Assembly: GCF_000760735.1 (NCBI RefSeq)
Contig: NZ_JMEX01000005.1
Coordinates: 1,270,592 to 1,334,591, forward strand
Source: Rhodococcoides fascians A44A
Lineage (GTDB): Bacteria > Actinomycetota > Actinomycetes > Mycobacteriales > Mycobacteriaceae
DNA: 64,000 bases
Reading direction: 5' to 3'
Each line of letters starts with the position of its first letter. The first letter of the stretch is position 1. The position numbers and the translations under genes were made by a program. A model generated the notes under the pieces. The model had not been told where the DNA came from, ran no database searches, and was given only the letters and a program-made list of their open reading frames with translations. Shown one piece after another: positions 25,701 to 34,337 of the stretch.

Positions 25701-26693
25701 ATGAAACTCGGCGTCTACAACGCGATCCTGCACGACAAGTCCCTGCCCGACGCCATCGCGACGGTGGCCTCACTCGGTCTCGAAGGCATCGAGATCAACT
25801 CCGGTGGATTCCTGCCACCGGTGCACATTCCGGTCGACGACCTGCTCGCCGGCACCATCAGCCCAGCCGACTACCTCGCGGTGTTCGAGGGCACGGGCGT
25901 CTCGATCGCCGGCCTGAACTGCAACGGCAACCCACTGCACCCCGACCCGGAGGTCGGCCCCGAGGACGCCGAGGACCTGCGCAAGTCCATCCGTGTCGCC
26001 GGTCTGCTCGGCATCGACCGGGTGGTGACGATGTCCGGTCTGCCCGCAGCCCACGAGGGTGGGACGTGGCCGGCATGGCATGTCAACACCTGGGATTCGG
26101 GATACCTCGACTCCTCCGATTACCAGTGGGATCAGGTCGCGGTGCCGTTCTGGAAAGAGATCGACGCTCTCGCCCGTGAGCACTCAGTCAAGGTCGCCAT
26201 CGAGATGCACCCGCAGAACCTGGTGTTCAACCCACCGACGCTCAAGCGCCTCGTCGACAAAGGCGGCCTGAGCAACGTCGGCGCCGAAATGGACCCCTCG
26301 CACCTGTTCTGGCAGGGCATCGACCCGGTCAAAGCCATCGAATGGCTCGGCCCCCTGGTCTTCCACGCCGCAGCCAAGGACACCCGAATCAACCCCGACT
26401 GCGAGATCTACGGAGTCCTCGACGACCGATTCACCCGCGCACCGCAGGACGGACCCCGCACCAGCCTCGGCGGCAAGCACTACGTCAACATCTGGCCGCA
26501 GGACTCCGCGTGGGACTTCGTCGCCGTCGGCAACGGACACGACGTCGACTTCTGGACCCGGTTCCTGCGCGCCCTGCACACCGTGGACCCCGACATCGCC
26601 GTGAACATCGAACACGAGGACACCGCCTACGGCCCCCTCGAAGGGCTACAGATCGCCGTCGACACCCTCAACAAAGCCAAAGCGAACCTCTGA
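25701..26693 (+). CDS. sugar phosphate isomerase/epimerase (xylose-isomerase-like TIM barrel)
   Basis: A 330-residue AP-endonuclease-2-fold protein. The barrel and metal ligands are visible in LGLEGIEINSGG, VAIEMHPQNLVFN, NVGAEMDPSHLFWQG, FHAAAKDT and NIEHED. ATG 25701 has AAGGAAG 8 bp upstream. It is the second gene of the LacI-controlled pair and would act on the keto product of the partner dehydrogenase. A near-ideal terminator follows within 30 bp. Confidence 0.87.
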   Translation: MKLGVYNAILHDKSLPDAIATVASLGLEGIEINSGGFLPPVHIPVDDLLAGTISPADYLAVFEGTGVSIAGLNCNGNPLHPDPEVGPEDAEDLRKSIRVAGLLGIDRVVTMSGLPAAHEGGTWPAWHVNTWDSGYLDSSDYQWDQVAVPFWKEIDALAREHSVKVAIEMHPQNLVFNPPTLKRLVDKGGLSNVGAEMDPSHLFWQGIDPVKAIEWLGPLVFHAAAKDTRINPDCEIYGVLDDRFTRAPQDGPRTSLGGKHYVNIWPQDSAWDFVAVGNGHDVDFWTRFLRALHTVDPDIAVNIEHEDTAYGPLEGLQIAVDTLNKAKANL

Positions 26694-26722
26694 TCGCACT
26701 GTCCCGTGTACTACCCGCTCGA

Positions 26723-26767
26723 CTTGAAAAGCCCTCCCGGAGAATGTCTCCGGGAGGGCTTTTCAAG
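26723..26767. terminator. strong bidirectional terminator
   Basis: A perfect 21-bp stem (26723-26743 with 26747-26767) around loop ATG. The core is GCCCTCCCGGAGA and its complement, flanked by AAAA and TTTT, so it works on both strands. The 197 bp after it (to 26966) show no gene. Confidence 0.9.
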
Positions 26768-26966
26768 TGGTCACCATGGAAGTCGCGCCACTGCGTTACC
26801 TATAGCACTGTCTCGAACTCTTCTCCTCTTCATGCAAATCCTGGTCGAGGCTGTGTCCTTCGACGCCTCCGCTCGGGCACGATCACCGCGAGGATTGGTG
26901 AACACTCGATTGCCGCAGCGGCGATGCTCTCCCACTGTGTGTGAAGTGCACGTGGATGCGCCAAGG

Positions 26967-28496
26967 CTATTGGGGGCGCGAGGGCAGGAATACTGCTGCG
27001 ATGACGGCGCCGATTGCTGTGACAGTTGCTGCGACGTAGGAGCCTGCGGTGAGGCCGTCGAGAAATGCGGTGTTGGCAGCGGTGGTGATTGCGTCCGCTG
27101 TGGACGAATCGCCCGCTGCGCGTATCTGTTCGGAGGCGATGACGGCGCCGCCTATGGAGTCTTGTACGGCGGATGTGGCGTCGTCGGGCAGGTTCGATGC
27201 GGTGTCGGATGTGGTCAGTCCGGAGGTGTACAGCGAGGCGTAGACGCTGCCGATGACAGCGACGCCGAGGGTGCCGCCCACTTCTCTGGTGGCGTCGTTC
27301 ATGCCGGAGCCGATGCCTGCTTTCTCTTTCGGGACGGCGCCCATGATGGCTTCGGTTGCCGGTGCCGATGTCAGGCCTAGTCCGAGTCCGAGGGGAATCA
27401 TCTGACCGGCGATTTCGAGGTAGCTGGTGGCGGTGCTGAGCGTGGAGATCCATGCGAACGCCGAGGTGAACAGGATCAGGCCGACGGAGACGGCGATTTT
27501 GTTGCCGATGCGCACTGCCAGGACTGTGCCGAGGACGGAGCCGACAGCGATCGATGCTGCGACGGGTATGAACTTCAGGCCCGTCTCCAGTGGACCGTAT
27601 CCGCGTACAAGTTGGAAGTACTGCGATATGAGGAATATGAAGCCGAACAACGCGAAGTAGGCGAAGGTGACCGACGCGCTTGCGGCGGTGAATCGCATGT
27701 TGGCGAAGAGGGTGACGTCGATCATCGGGTCGTTGTGATTGCGTTCCCACAACACGAGAGCGACGAAGAGCGCGGCTGCGAGGGTGAATCCTCCCAATGA
27801 GGCGATACTGGCCCAGCCGTGTTCGGGGGCTTCGATGACGGTGTAGACGAGGGTGCCGACGGCGAGCACGGACAGGACGAGGCCGCCGACGTCGATGCGC
27901 GGTGTGCTCGCGTCACGAGAGGTCGTCACGATGACGAGCACTGCGGTGATGGCTCCGAGGGCTGCAACGGCAAGCGCCAGGAAGACGCTGCCCCACCAGT
28001 AGTGTTCGAGTAGCCAGCCGCCGAGGATCGGTCCACCTGCGACGCCGACTCCGGTTGTTGCGCCCCAGATTCCGATCGCTTTTGCTTTGGCTGCTCGTTC
28101 GGTGAAGACGTTCGAGAGGATGGACAGGGTCGTCGGGTAGACGAATGCGGCACCGAGGCCCATCAGAGCTTGCCAGGCGATCAACTGTGCGGCGCTGTCG
28201 GCGAACGAGGCCCCTACTGCTCCGCCGCCGAAGATCGACAGGCCGAGGATGAGGGCGCCTTTGCGGCCGTAGCGGTCACTGAGGCTGCCGAATGCGAGGA
28301 CGAAAGTCGCGAACAGGAGATTGTAGGCATCGACGATCCATTGGAGCTGTCGGTTGTCGGCGCGCAGTTCGAGCGCCAGAGAGGGGAGCGCGACGTTGAT
28401 GGCGGTTGTGGCGAGGCTGATGGCCAGCGTCGCCGAGCACAGCACGATCAGTACCGGTAGGCGGGAGGGGGCTCGCAGTTGCAGTGGGGAGGTCAC
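26967..28496 (-). CDS. MFS exporter, DHA2 (14-TMS) drug:H+ antiporter
   Basis: A 509-residue transporter with about 14 membrane helices. DHA2 motifs are visible: LQWIVDAYNLLFATFVLAFG, the motif A loop GSLSDRYGRKGALILG and motif C GATTGVGVAGGPILGGWLLE. It would export toxic compounds from the cytoplasm by proton antiport. Start GTG 28496. It is divergent from an HxlR regulator with only 52 bp between them; a direct repeat there is the probable operator. The substrate cannot be predicted. Confidence 0.87.
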   Translation of the reverse strand: MTSPLQLRAPSRLPVLIVLCSATLAISLATTAINVALPSLALELRADNRQLQWIVDAYNLLFATFVLAFGSLSDRYGRKGALILGLSIFGGGAVGASFADSAAQLIAWQALMGLGAAFVYPTTLSILSNVFTERAAKAKAIGIWGATTGVGVAGGPILGGWLLEHYWWGSVFLALAVAALGAITAVLVIVTTSRDASTPRIDVGGLVLSVLAVGTLVYTVIEAPEHGWASIASLGGFTLAAALFVALVLWERNHNDPMIDVTLFANMRFTAASASVTFAYFALFGFIFLISQYFQLVRGYGPLETGLKFIPVAASIAVGSVLGTVLAVRIGNKIAVSVGLILFTSAFAWISTLSTATSYLEIAGQMIPLGLGLGLTSAPATEAIMGAVPKEKAGIGSGMNDATREVGGTLGVAVIGSVYASLYTSGLTTSDTASNLPDDATSAVQDSIGGAVIASEQIRAAGDSSTADAITTAANTAFLDGLTAGSYVAATVTAIGAVIAAVFLPSRPQ

Positions 28497-28508
28497 CGCT
28501 TGATTATT

Positions 28509-28540
28509 TCAAGTACAAGGTTCAGAAAGTCAAGTGTAAG
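28509..28540. promoter_or_regulatory. direct-repeat operator between MFS and HxlR genes
   Basis: TCAAGTACAAG (28509-28519) and TCAAGTGTAAG (28530-28540) are 9/11 identical and 21 bp apart, two helical turns. This is the geometry for a dimeric winged-helix regulator bound on one DNA face. They fill the 52-bp divergent promoter. Confidence 0.55.
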
Positions 28541-28548
28541 CTTCGATC

Positions 28549-29202
28549 GTGAAGTCCTACGGTGAATTCTGTGCACTCGCTCGCGGTCTCGATGTGGTCG
28601 GTGATCGATGGACGATGTTGGTGGTGCGGGAGTTGCTGATCGGGCCGAGCAGATATTCGGACTTGCATCGGTCCCTGCCTGGTATTGCCACGAATCTGCT
28701 GGTTCAGCGGCTTCGCAGTTTGGAGGAAGCGGGAATTGTGGTGTCCACCGAGGAGGCGGCGCCGGTGTCGTCGCGGGTCTACTCGTTGACCGAGTGGGGT
28801 AGAGGTTTGCAGGCGCCGTTGGTCGAACTCGCCAGGTGGGCGTCGCCGCTCATGTCCGCCGGTGCAGGCGCGGATCACAGCCGCGGTCGGTGGCTGGTGT
28901 TCTCGGTCATGGCGCTGTTTCCGAAGCCCGAAGCCCTCCCTGCGAAGAAGCGGTTTCCGACGGTCACTGCGCGCATCGACGCTGACGGTGAAAGCGTGCT
29001 TGTGACGTCGGACATGTCGGGAGTGAACGCGACCGTCACGTGTTCTGGTGCACCTGCTGATGTCACCGTGACCGGAACGTCGGAACAGGTTTTCGCGACG
29101 CTGTCGGGTTCGACCGCGCGGCGCCCGCAGGCTGTGGTGTCTGGACCGGACACCAAAGTCGGACTGCTACGTCAGCTGACGGCGCTCGCTCTGACGGCAT
29201 AG
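28549..29202 (+). CDS. HxlR family regulator with SCP2-like C-terminal domain
   Basis: A 217-residue protein. Residues about 1-100 are a winged HTH of the HxlR family (VVGDRWTMLVVRELLIGPSR, ATNLLVQRLRSLEEAG, SRVYSLTEWGRGL). Residues about 110-215 resemble a sterol-carrier (SCP2) type pocket that could bind a hydrophobic ligand. Start GTG 28549 has no visible ribosome site and sits right after the second half of the direct repeat, suggesting a short or leaderless mRNA. It likely regulates itself and the divergent exporter in response to the exported compound. Confidence 0.83.
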   Translation: MKSYGEFCALARGLDVVGDRWTMLVVRELLIGPSRYSDLHRSLPGIATNLLVQRLRSLEEAGIVVSTEEAAPVSSRVYSLTEWGRGLQAPLVELARWASPLMSAGAGADHSRGRWLVFSVMALFPKPEALPAKKRFPTVTARIDADGESVLVTSDMSGVNATVTCSGAPADVTVTGTSEQVFATLSGSTARRPQAVVSGPDTKVGLLRQLTALALTA

Positions 29203-29281
29203 CCTGCGTTACCGCGTCGCGTCTCGCGCGGTGAGCGTGCCTCGGTCGCTCGAGCTTGATCTCGGCGCGTTGTGCCGGGCT

Positions 29282-30124
29282 TCATGACGGTGCTGCGTGC
29301 GAGGCGAGTTCTACTGCTCGCGGGATCACATTGTGGCGAAACCCGATTCGGTCGGTGATGGGACGGATGAGTCCGGGTATGCGGGCGGCGAGGGCGTTCG
29401 AGCGGGTGGGGACGATCATGTCGGATCGATTCTCGATTCCTGTCACCGCGGCGGCGACGACGGTGTCCAGTGGGATCATCTTGAACAGGCCCGCGCGGTT
29501 GCCGCCCCACAACGTGGTGGCCACTGGGTCCGTTTGCACGGCGTCCATCATCGGTGTCTGGAAGAACGTCGGGTGAAGGCTTCCGACCCCGACGCCACGG
29601 TGACGCAGTTCAAGGCGAGTCGCGTCGCACAGCGCCCAGACGCCCGCTTTGCTTGCGACGTACGGGCCGTTCAGTGGCGAGTGGACGAAGGCGGCCATCG
29701 AGGAGATCGCCAGCAGATATCCGCGCCGCTCGACGACGTGGGGCAGCGATGCTTTGAACGTTCGCCAGACTCCACTGAGGTTGACGTCGATGATTCGTTC
29801 CCACAGGGCAGGGTCCATCGATTCGAGCGGTTGCACAGCGGCGATGCCCGCGTTGGCAATCACAACATCGACTCGCCCGAAATGTCGGGCCGCCGAGCCG
29901 ACCGCCGACTGGATGCTGTCGAGGTCGGTGACGTCCACGGCCCACCCCCGGGCAACGGCCGCCGGGCCGAGAGTGCGAGCTTGTAGGGCTGCCGCGTCGC
30001 CGTCCAGGTCGAGAAGGGCCAGATTGGCGCCGCGCGAGCGCAGTGCTGTCGCCAGGGCGGAACCGAGTCCGCCGGTGGATCCTGTGATGACGACTGTGCG
30101 GCCGGCAAGGTTGTAGTCGATCAC
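29282..30124 (-). CDS. SDR family oxidoreductase
   Basis: A 280-residue classical short-chain dehydrogenase. The cofactor site is TGSTGGLGSALA (about residues 14-25), followed by ANAGIAAVQPLES, Ser in LLAISSMAAF and the catalytic YVASKAGVWAL (YxxxK, about residues 153-157). It starts inside the end of the upstream hydrolase gene (4-bp ATGA overlap), so the two are translated together. The pair is divergent from a TetR gene. Alcohol or hydroxy-ester oxidation is plausible; substrate unknown. Confidence 0.87.
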   Translation of the reverse strand: MIDYNLAGRTVVITGSTGGLGSALATALRSRGANLALLDLDGDAAALQARTLGPAAVARGWAVDVTDLDSIQSAVGSAARHFGRVDVVIANAGIAAVQPLESMDPALWERIIDVNLSGVWRTFKASLPHVVERRGYLLAISSMAAFVHSPLNGPYVASKAGVWALCDATRLELRHRGVGVGSLHPTFFQTPMMDAVQTDPVATTLWGGNRAGLFKMIPLDTVVAAAVTGIENRSDMIVPTRSNALAARIPGLIRPITDRIGFRHNVIPRAVELASHAAPS

Positions 30125-31059
30125 GCTCGTGTGCCTTTCGTTTCGGTGTCATTCTTTTCGGTGACGGGAACGTGCCGACCCAGGAAGTCGAGTTGGTCGG
30201 CGATGTTGCGCTCGAAATCGGCACCGACGTAGATGTCGAAGTGGCCGGCGTCGTAGAGCTTTATCTCCGCGCGTGGAGAGCGTGCGGCGTACCGCTGGGT
30301 CGGGATCGGCGGTGCAACGCTGTCGCGCTCGCAGATGGCGTAGAAAATCGGGCACTTCACTTTGCTCGCACTGCGTCCCGGGAAATGGCGGACGATGTCG
30401 AGTCCGAATCGAGCTGCGACGTCTCGGCGTACGTCCATGCCCGGTGGGATCAGCGCAGTGATACCGGCAGCGCTGTCCGGACTGGTCATGAGCGAGGTCG
30501 ACCCAGGCGGGCCGTAGGTGTCGATCATCACCGGCGGTCGGCCGAACTTGGCCCCGACGGCATCACGCACCGCGCGGCCGGTCACTTTCGCGGCGACAGG
30601 GAGGGGGATGGCTCGTGCTGCGGCGAGGCCGTCGGTGAACGGGCACTGAGTGATCACTGCGGCGACATCGGGGTTGCGTGCGGCGGTGACGATGACGTGT
30701 CCGCCGCCGAAGGAGGTTCCCCACAACACGATGCGGGCGGGGTCGACGGTGTCCAGGGTGCGCGCGTGGGCGATTGCGGCGTTCCAGTCGCCGAGTTGCG
30801 TATCGATGTCGAGAAGTTGCCGCGGCTCGCCGGTGCTTTCACCGAAGTGGCGGTAGTCGAACACGAGGCACAGGTAGCCCATGGCGGTGAACCGTCGAGC
30901 GAAAGCGTCGAGTCCCATCTCCTTGATTCCCCCGAGGCCGTGGCCCATCACGATGATCGGACGGCTTCTGCCGCCCTGGTGGGGCTCGTCGGTCGGTGTG
31001 TACAGCCAGGCGGCGCACTGGCCGTCGCCGGACGGGAATCGGTCGTCGGTGCGTGTCAT
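30121..31059 (-). CDS. alpha/beta hydrolase
   Basis: A 312-residue serine hydrolase. The oxyanion region is VMGHGLGGIKEMGL, the nucleophile elbow is WGTSFGGG with Ser116, and the C-terminal CERDSVAPP and DAGHFDIYVG segments hold the Asp and His. Start ATG 31059 (MTRTDDRFPSGDG) is preferred to an upstream ATG that would run into the operator. It is the first gene of a hydrolase-SDR operon, divergent from a TetR regulator. Ester, lactone or amide cleavage is expected. Confidence 0.85.
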   Translation of the reverse strand: MTRTDDRFPSGDGQCAAWLYTPTDEPHQGGRSRPIIVMGHGLGGIKEMGLDAFARRFTAMGYLCLVFDYRHFGESTGEPRQLLDIDTQLGDWNAAIAHARTLDTVDPARIVLWGTSFGGGHVIVTAARNPDVAAVITQCPFTDGLAAARAIPLPVAAKVTGRAVRDAVGAKFGRPPVMIDTYGPPGSTSLMTSPDSAAGITALIPPGMDVRRDVAARFGLDIVRHFPGRSASKVKCPIFYAICERDSVAPPIPTQRYAARSPRAEIKLYDAGHFDIYVGADFERNIADQLDFLGRHVPVTEKNDTETKGTRA

Positions 31060-31070
31060 AGGCACACAAT

Positions 31071-31104
31071 ATGTAAGAGGTTCCAAAAATGGAAGTAGTT
31101 ACAT
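31071..31104. promoter_or_regulatory. candidate TetR operator (hydrolase/tetR divergent promoter)
   Basis: An interrupted palindrome with outer arms ATGTAA (31071-31076) and TTACAT (31099-31104) and inner TTCC/GGAA, 10 of 14 positions matching between arms. It fills the 52 bp between the divergent starts. Confidence 0.5.
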
Positions 31105-31111
31105 GAATTGA

Positions 31112-31759
31112 ATGGGCTACAGTTACGCGGTGATGGCCGAAACAGGAACGACGCGCACTCAACGGCGCGCAGCTGCCAACCGCCGGTCGGTGCTCGAGGC
31201 CGCACGCAGCATCATCGCTGCTCATGGCGTCGGGGCGCTCACCCTCGAGGCGGTAGCCGAGCAGGCGGATGTCGCTGTACAGACCATCTACAACCGTGTC
31301 GGGGGCCGCTCGGCGCTACTCACCGCAGTAGCGGAGGAGGCGCTCGACGAAAGTCGCGTCTACATGGACGCTGCGTACGAATCGGAAGGGACGGTGGAGG
31401 AACGCCTCCTGCTTGTCGCCGCCGCCTACGCACGGTTCGCGCGAGAACGTCCTCACGAATTCCGGATTCTGGTCGAACCGCCCGATGAATCCGACGCGGT
31501 CGAGCGGATCGCAGCGCTCACCCAGGCTCAGAACGCCCGCCTCGCAAAGGTTCTGAGGGAGGGCGCCCGCTCCGGATCGGTCAGAGCCGACTTGGATCCG
31601 GACGACCTCGCCACCACCCTGTGGGCGGCGTTGAACGGTCTGCTCTCGCTCGCCTGGCGACCGGGAAACCTGGGAGCCGATCCCGCGACGATCGACAGGC
31701 TCCTCGCCGTCTACCTCATGGCCGTTCGCGACGGGCTACGGGACCACGACCCGAGCTAG
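31112..31759 (+). CDS. TetR/AcrR family regulator
   Basis: A 215-residue repressor with the HTH at residues about 15-65 (RRSVLEAARSIIAAHGVGAL, EQADVAVQTIYNRVGGRS) and a TetR_C-type domain ending YLMAVRDGLRDHDPS. ATG 31112 or ATG 31133 (MAETGTTRTQ) could be the start. Divergent from the hydrolase-SDR operon, it should control both itself and that operon through the palindrome at 31071-31104. Confidence 0.86.
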   Translation: MGYSYAVMAETGTTRTQRRAAANRRSVLEAARSIIAAHGVGALTLEAVAEQADVAVQTIYNRVGGRSALLTAVAEEALDESRVYMDAAYESEGTVEERLLLVAAAYARFARERPHEFRILVEPPDESDAVERIAALTQAQNARLAKVLREGARSGSVRADLDPDDLATTLWAALNGLLSLAWRPGNLGADPATIDRLLAVYLMAVRDGLRDHDPS

Positions 31760-31810
31760 CAAAGTCCCGACGCACGATCCATTGCGGCGGCTGTGGCATA
31801 CGTGCGCGCC

Positions 31811-32434
31811 CTACCGGTGTCGAGGGCGGGGCAGTAGCGCGAACGCATTTTCGGCGATCGATGTCATCCGGGCGGGGCTGTGGCCATGTGCGCCAACCAC
31901 ATCGAGTCCGCGGACGATGCTGATCAGAAGGTAGGCGAGGTCGTCGGGGTCCGCGTCGGCGTCGATGTCGCCGTGGCGTTGGGCGGCGCGCACGCATTCG
32001 GATACCGCGGTCACCATCGTCGAGAAGCAGGCGTTGGCAACGCGTTCCAACTCGGGGTCGGAGCTGCCCAGCTCGAGGGCTATTTTGGCGGCGAAGCACG
32101 CCGCCGCTGCTCGGTCGGGCGCGGGCGGAACGTCGGCAGCGAGAGGGACGCCGTTGACGGCGCGCAGCAGGAATTGGTGCAGCCGTTCTAGAGCACCGTC
32201 GTCCGGTCCGGCGAGCGCCTTGGGGACGAAATGCGCCAGCCGAGCGGAGTATCCGGACAGGGCTTGAAGCAACACGCCGTGCTTGCCGTCGAACGCGGCG
32301 TACAAGCTGCCGCGGCCCAGGCCGGTAGCGGCGCTGATGTCGTCGACACTCGTGCCGTTGTAGCCGGTGGTGCGGAACTGACGCTCCGCGGCATTGAGGA
32401 CGTGTTCTCGGTCGAACGTTCGTGGTCGTGCCAT
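31811..32434 (-). CDS. TetR/AcrR family regulator
   Basis: A 207-residue repressor of the AcrR group. The HTH is FDREHVLNAAERQFRTTGYN then ISAATGLGRGSLYAAFDGKH (about residues 6-55). A Cys (AACFAAKIALELGSS) in the middle of the helical domain could sense electrophiles. It is divergent from the MFS/thioredoxin-reductase-like operon, with promoter and palindrome between them, and so is its probable repressor. Confidence 0.86.
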   Translation of the reverse strand: MARPRTFDREHVLNAAERQFRTTGYNGTSVDDISAATGLGRGSLYAAFDGKHGVLLQALSGYSARLAHFVPKALAGPDDGALERLHQFLLRAVNGVPLAADVPPAPDRAAAACFAAKIALELGSSDPELERVANACFSTMVTAVSECVRAAQRHGDIDADADPDDLAYLLISIVRGLDVVGAHGHSPARMTSIAENAFALLPRPRHR

Positions 32435-32462
32435 GCCTCGAAGGTAGGCCGCGCCCGAGTAA

Positions 32463-32513
32463 TTGACAAGTCAGTACAGAACCGCCTACGTTATGGAACA
32501 TTGAGTACATAAC
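32463..32513 (+). promoter_or_regulatory. promoter and TetR operator of the MFS operon
   Basis: A sigma-70-like -35 TTGACA (32463-32468) and -10 TACGTT (32487-32492) are 18 bp apart, reading toward the MFS gene. An inverted repeat GTTATG (32490-32495) and CATAAC (32508-32513) overlaps the -10, well placed for repression by the divergent TetR. Confidence 0.5.
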
Positions 32514-32667
32514 CGAACGGGACCGACTCGCCCCTGGTTTGGGTCCACGGTCCGGCCGACCGCATCGGCCGCTGCACCGGTTCGCGCCCTCATGTGATTC
32601 GACCCCCGATACGCACTGTCAACCGACTGGCCCGCAGATTCGGACCCTTCTATCTCAGGAGTAACTG

Positions 32668-34302
32668 ATGCCTTTACTTGCGAGAACACCCGTCACAGAT
32701 ATGTCGACTCCCTACCCGCGGCGGTGGTGGGCTCTGCTGGTGCTGTGTCTTAGTCTGCTGATCACGGTCATGGCGAACACGTCGCTGATCGTCGCCGCCC
32801 CCGATCTGACTGCGGATCTGGGCTTGAGCAGTAGCGATCTGCAGTGGGTCGTCGATGGATACACCGTCCCGTACGCGGCGCTCATGCTGGTGCTGGGCTC
32901 GATCGGTGACAAATACAGTCGACGTGGTGCGCTGATCCTGGGGCTGTCGCTGTTCGCCGGTGGTTCGATTATCGGCAGCATGGTCGACGAGACCACGATG
33001 CTGATCGCAGCCCGGGCAATCATGGGTATCGGAGCCGCTGTCGTGATGCCGGCCACGCTGTCACTGCTGGTAGCGACGTTTCCCCGCGACGAACGAGGCA
33101 AGGCCGTCACCGCATGGGCCGCAACATCCGGGGTGGCGGTTGCTGTTGGACCCCTGGTCTCGGGCTGGTTGCTGGAGGACCACGGTTGGGGTTCGACGTT
33201 CTTGATCAACGTCCCGATCGCGGCCCTCGCCGTCGTTGCAGCGCTCGTTCTGGTTCCGCCGTCGAAGGCCGAGAACATGGGCCGCATCGACTACGTGGGT
33301 GGTCTGCTGTCCATCGTCACCCTCGGTTCCTTGATCTACGGCGCCATCGAGGGTCCGCATTCGGGTTGGGACGCAGGCCCCGTCGCGGCCATCGTCGTTG
33401 CCGCTGTCGGTCTGGCGGGGTTCGTTGCCTGGGAGTTGCGTCATCCGCATCCGATGCTGAACGTCCGTAAATTCGCGCTGCGGCCGTTCACCGGTTCGAT
33501 GCTCGCGGTGCTGGTCTTTTTCTTCGGAATGTTCGCGGTGCTCTACTATTCGACGCAATTTCTGCAGTTCGTCCTCGGTTACGACGCTCTCGCTACGGGC
33601 GTACGCCTGCTGCCGTTGGGCGCCGCTGTTTTTCTCGGATCTGCGATCACCGGGAAGTTCACTCCACAGTTGGGGGTCAGGGCGATGGTCGTCGGCGGAT
33701 TGATCATCGGAACGGCAGGGATGTTCCTGCTCACCAGGATCGACGATGGCTCGACGTATATCGACTTCCTCACTCCGTTGCTGATGCTGGGCTTGGCTCT
33801 TGGCGTGAGCATCGCGCCGGCGACCGACACGATCATGGGGACCTTCCCAGAATCCGAGTTGGGCGTCGCAGGAGGTGCCAACGACACAGCGCTCGAACTG
33901 GGCGGGGCGCTGGGCATCGCAGTGCTGGGATCGGTGCTGGGCACCGCATATCGCGACGAACTGACCGACCTGGCGGCAGATCGGCTTCCTGCCGAAGCGA
34001 TGCAGATCGCCAAGGACTCGGTCGGTGGTGGATTGGCGGTCGCAGAGCAGGTCGCGCAGAGTTCCGCTGCCGGACCCGAGACTGCCCGAGCAATCGTCGA
34101 GGCCGTCCAACAGTCCTTCGCCTACGCTGTCTCCCACACCAGCCTCATCGGTGGCATCGTCATGGCCACCGGAACAATGATCGTCCTCGCTGCTCTACCG
34201 GGCCGACGAACCCTCACGCCCACGAGCGTCGAGCCTCCCGTCGAGAGCTCTGTGACCGCTCGCCCAACCGACCCGACGCCCACCACACCAGTCAGAGGGT
34301 GA
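32668..34302 (+). CDS. MFS exporter, DHA2 (14-TMS) family
   Basis: A 544-residue drug-type exporter. Motifs: LQWVVDGYTVPYAALMLVLG, loop GSIGDKYSRRGALILG and motif C AATSGVAVAVGPLVSGWLLE, with about 14 membrane helices and a Pro/Thr-rich C-terminal tail. ATG 32668 has AGGAG 6 bp upstream. It is the first gene of an operon with the thioredoxin-reductase-like gene and divergent from its likely TetR repressor. It is a second DHA2 exporter, 4 kb from the first, but clearly a different sequence. Confidence 0.88.
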   Translation: MPLLARTPVTDMSTPYPRRWWALLVLCLSLLITVMANTSLIVAAPDLTADLGLSSSDLQWVVDGYTVPYAALMLVLGSIGDKYSRRGALILGLSLFAGGSIIGSMVDETTMLIAARAIMGIGAAVVMPATLSLLVATFPRDERGKAVTAWAATSGVAVAVGPLVSGWLLEDHGWGSTFLINVPIAALAVVAALVLVPPSKAENMGRIDYVGGLLSIVTLGSLIYGAIEGPHSGWDAGPVAAIVVAAVGLAGFVAWELRHPHPMLNVRKFALRPFTGSMLAVLVFFFGMFAVLYYSTQFLQFVLGYDALATGVRLLPLGAAVFLGSAITGKFTPQLGVRAMVVGGLIIGTAGMFLLTRIDDGSTYIDFLTPLLMLGLALGVSIAPATDTIMGTFPESELGVAGGANDTALELGGALGIAVLGSVLGTAYRDELTDLAADRLPAEAMQIAKDSVGGGLAVAEQVAQSSAAGPETARAIVEAVQQSFAYAVSHTSLIGGIVMATGTMIVLAALPGRRTLTPTSVEPPVESSVTARPTDPTPTTPVRG

Positions 34303-34337
34303 CCCTGGATATGTCGAACAACCGGAGGCAGGAAACC

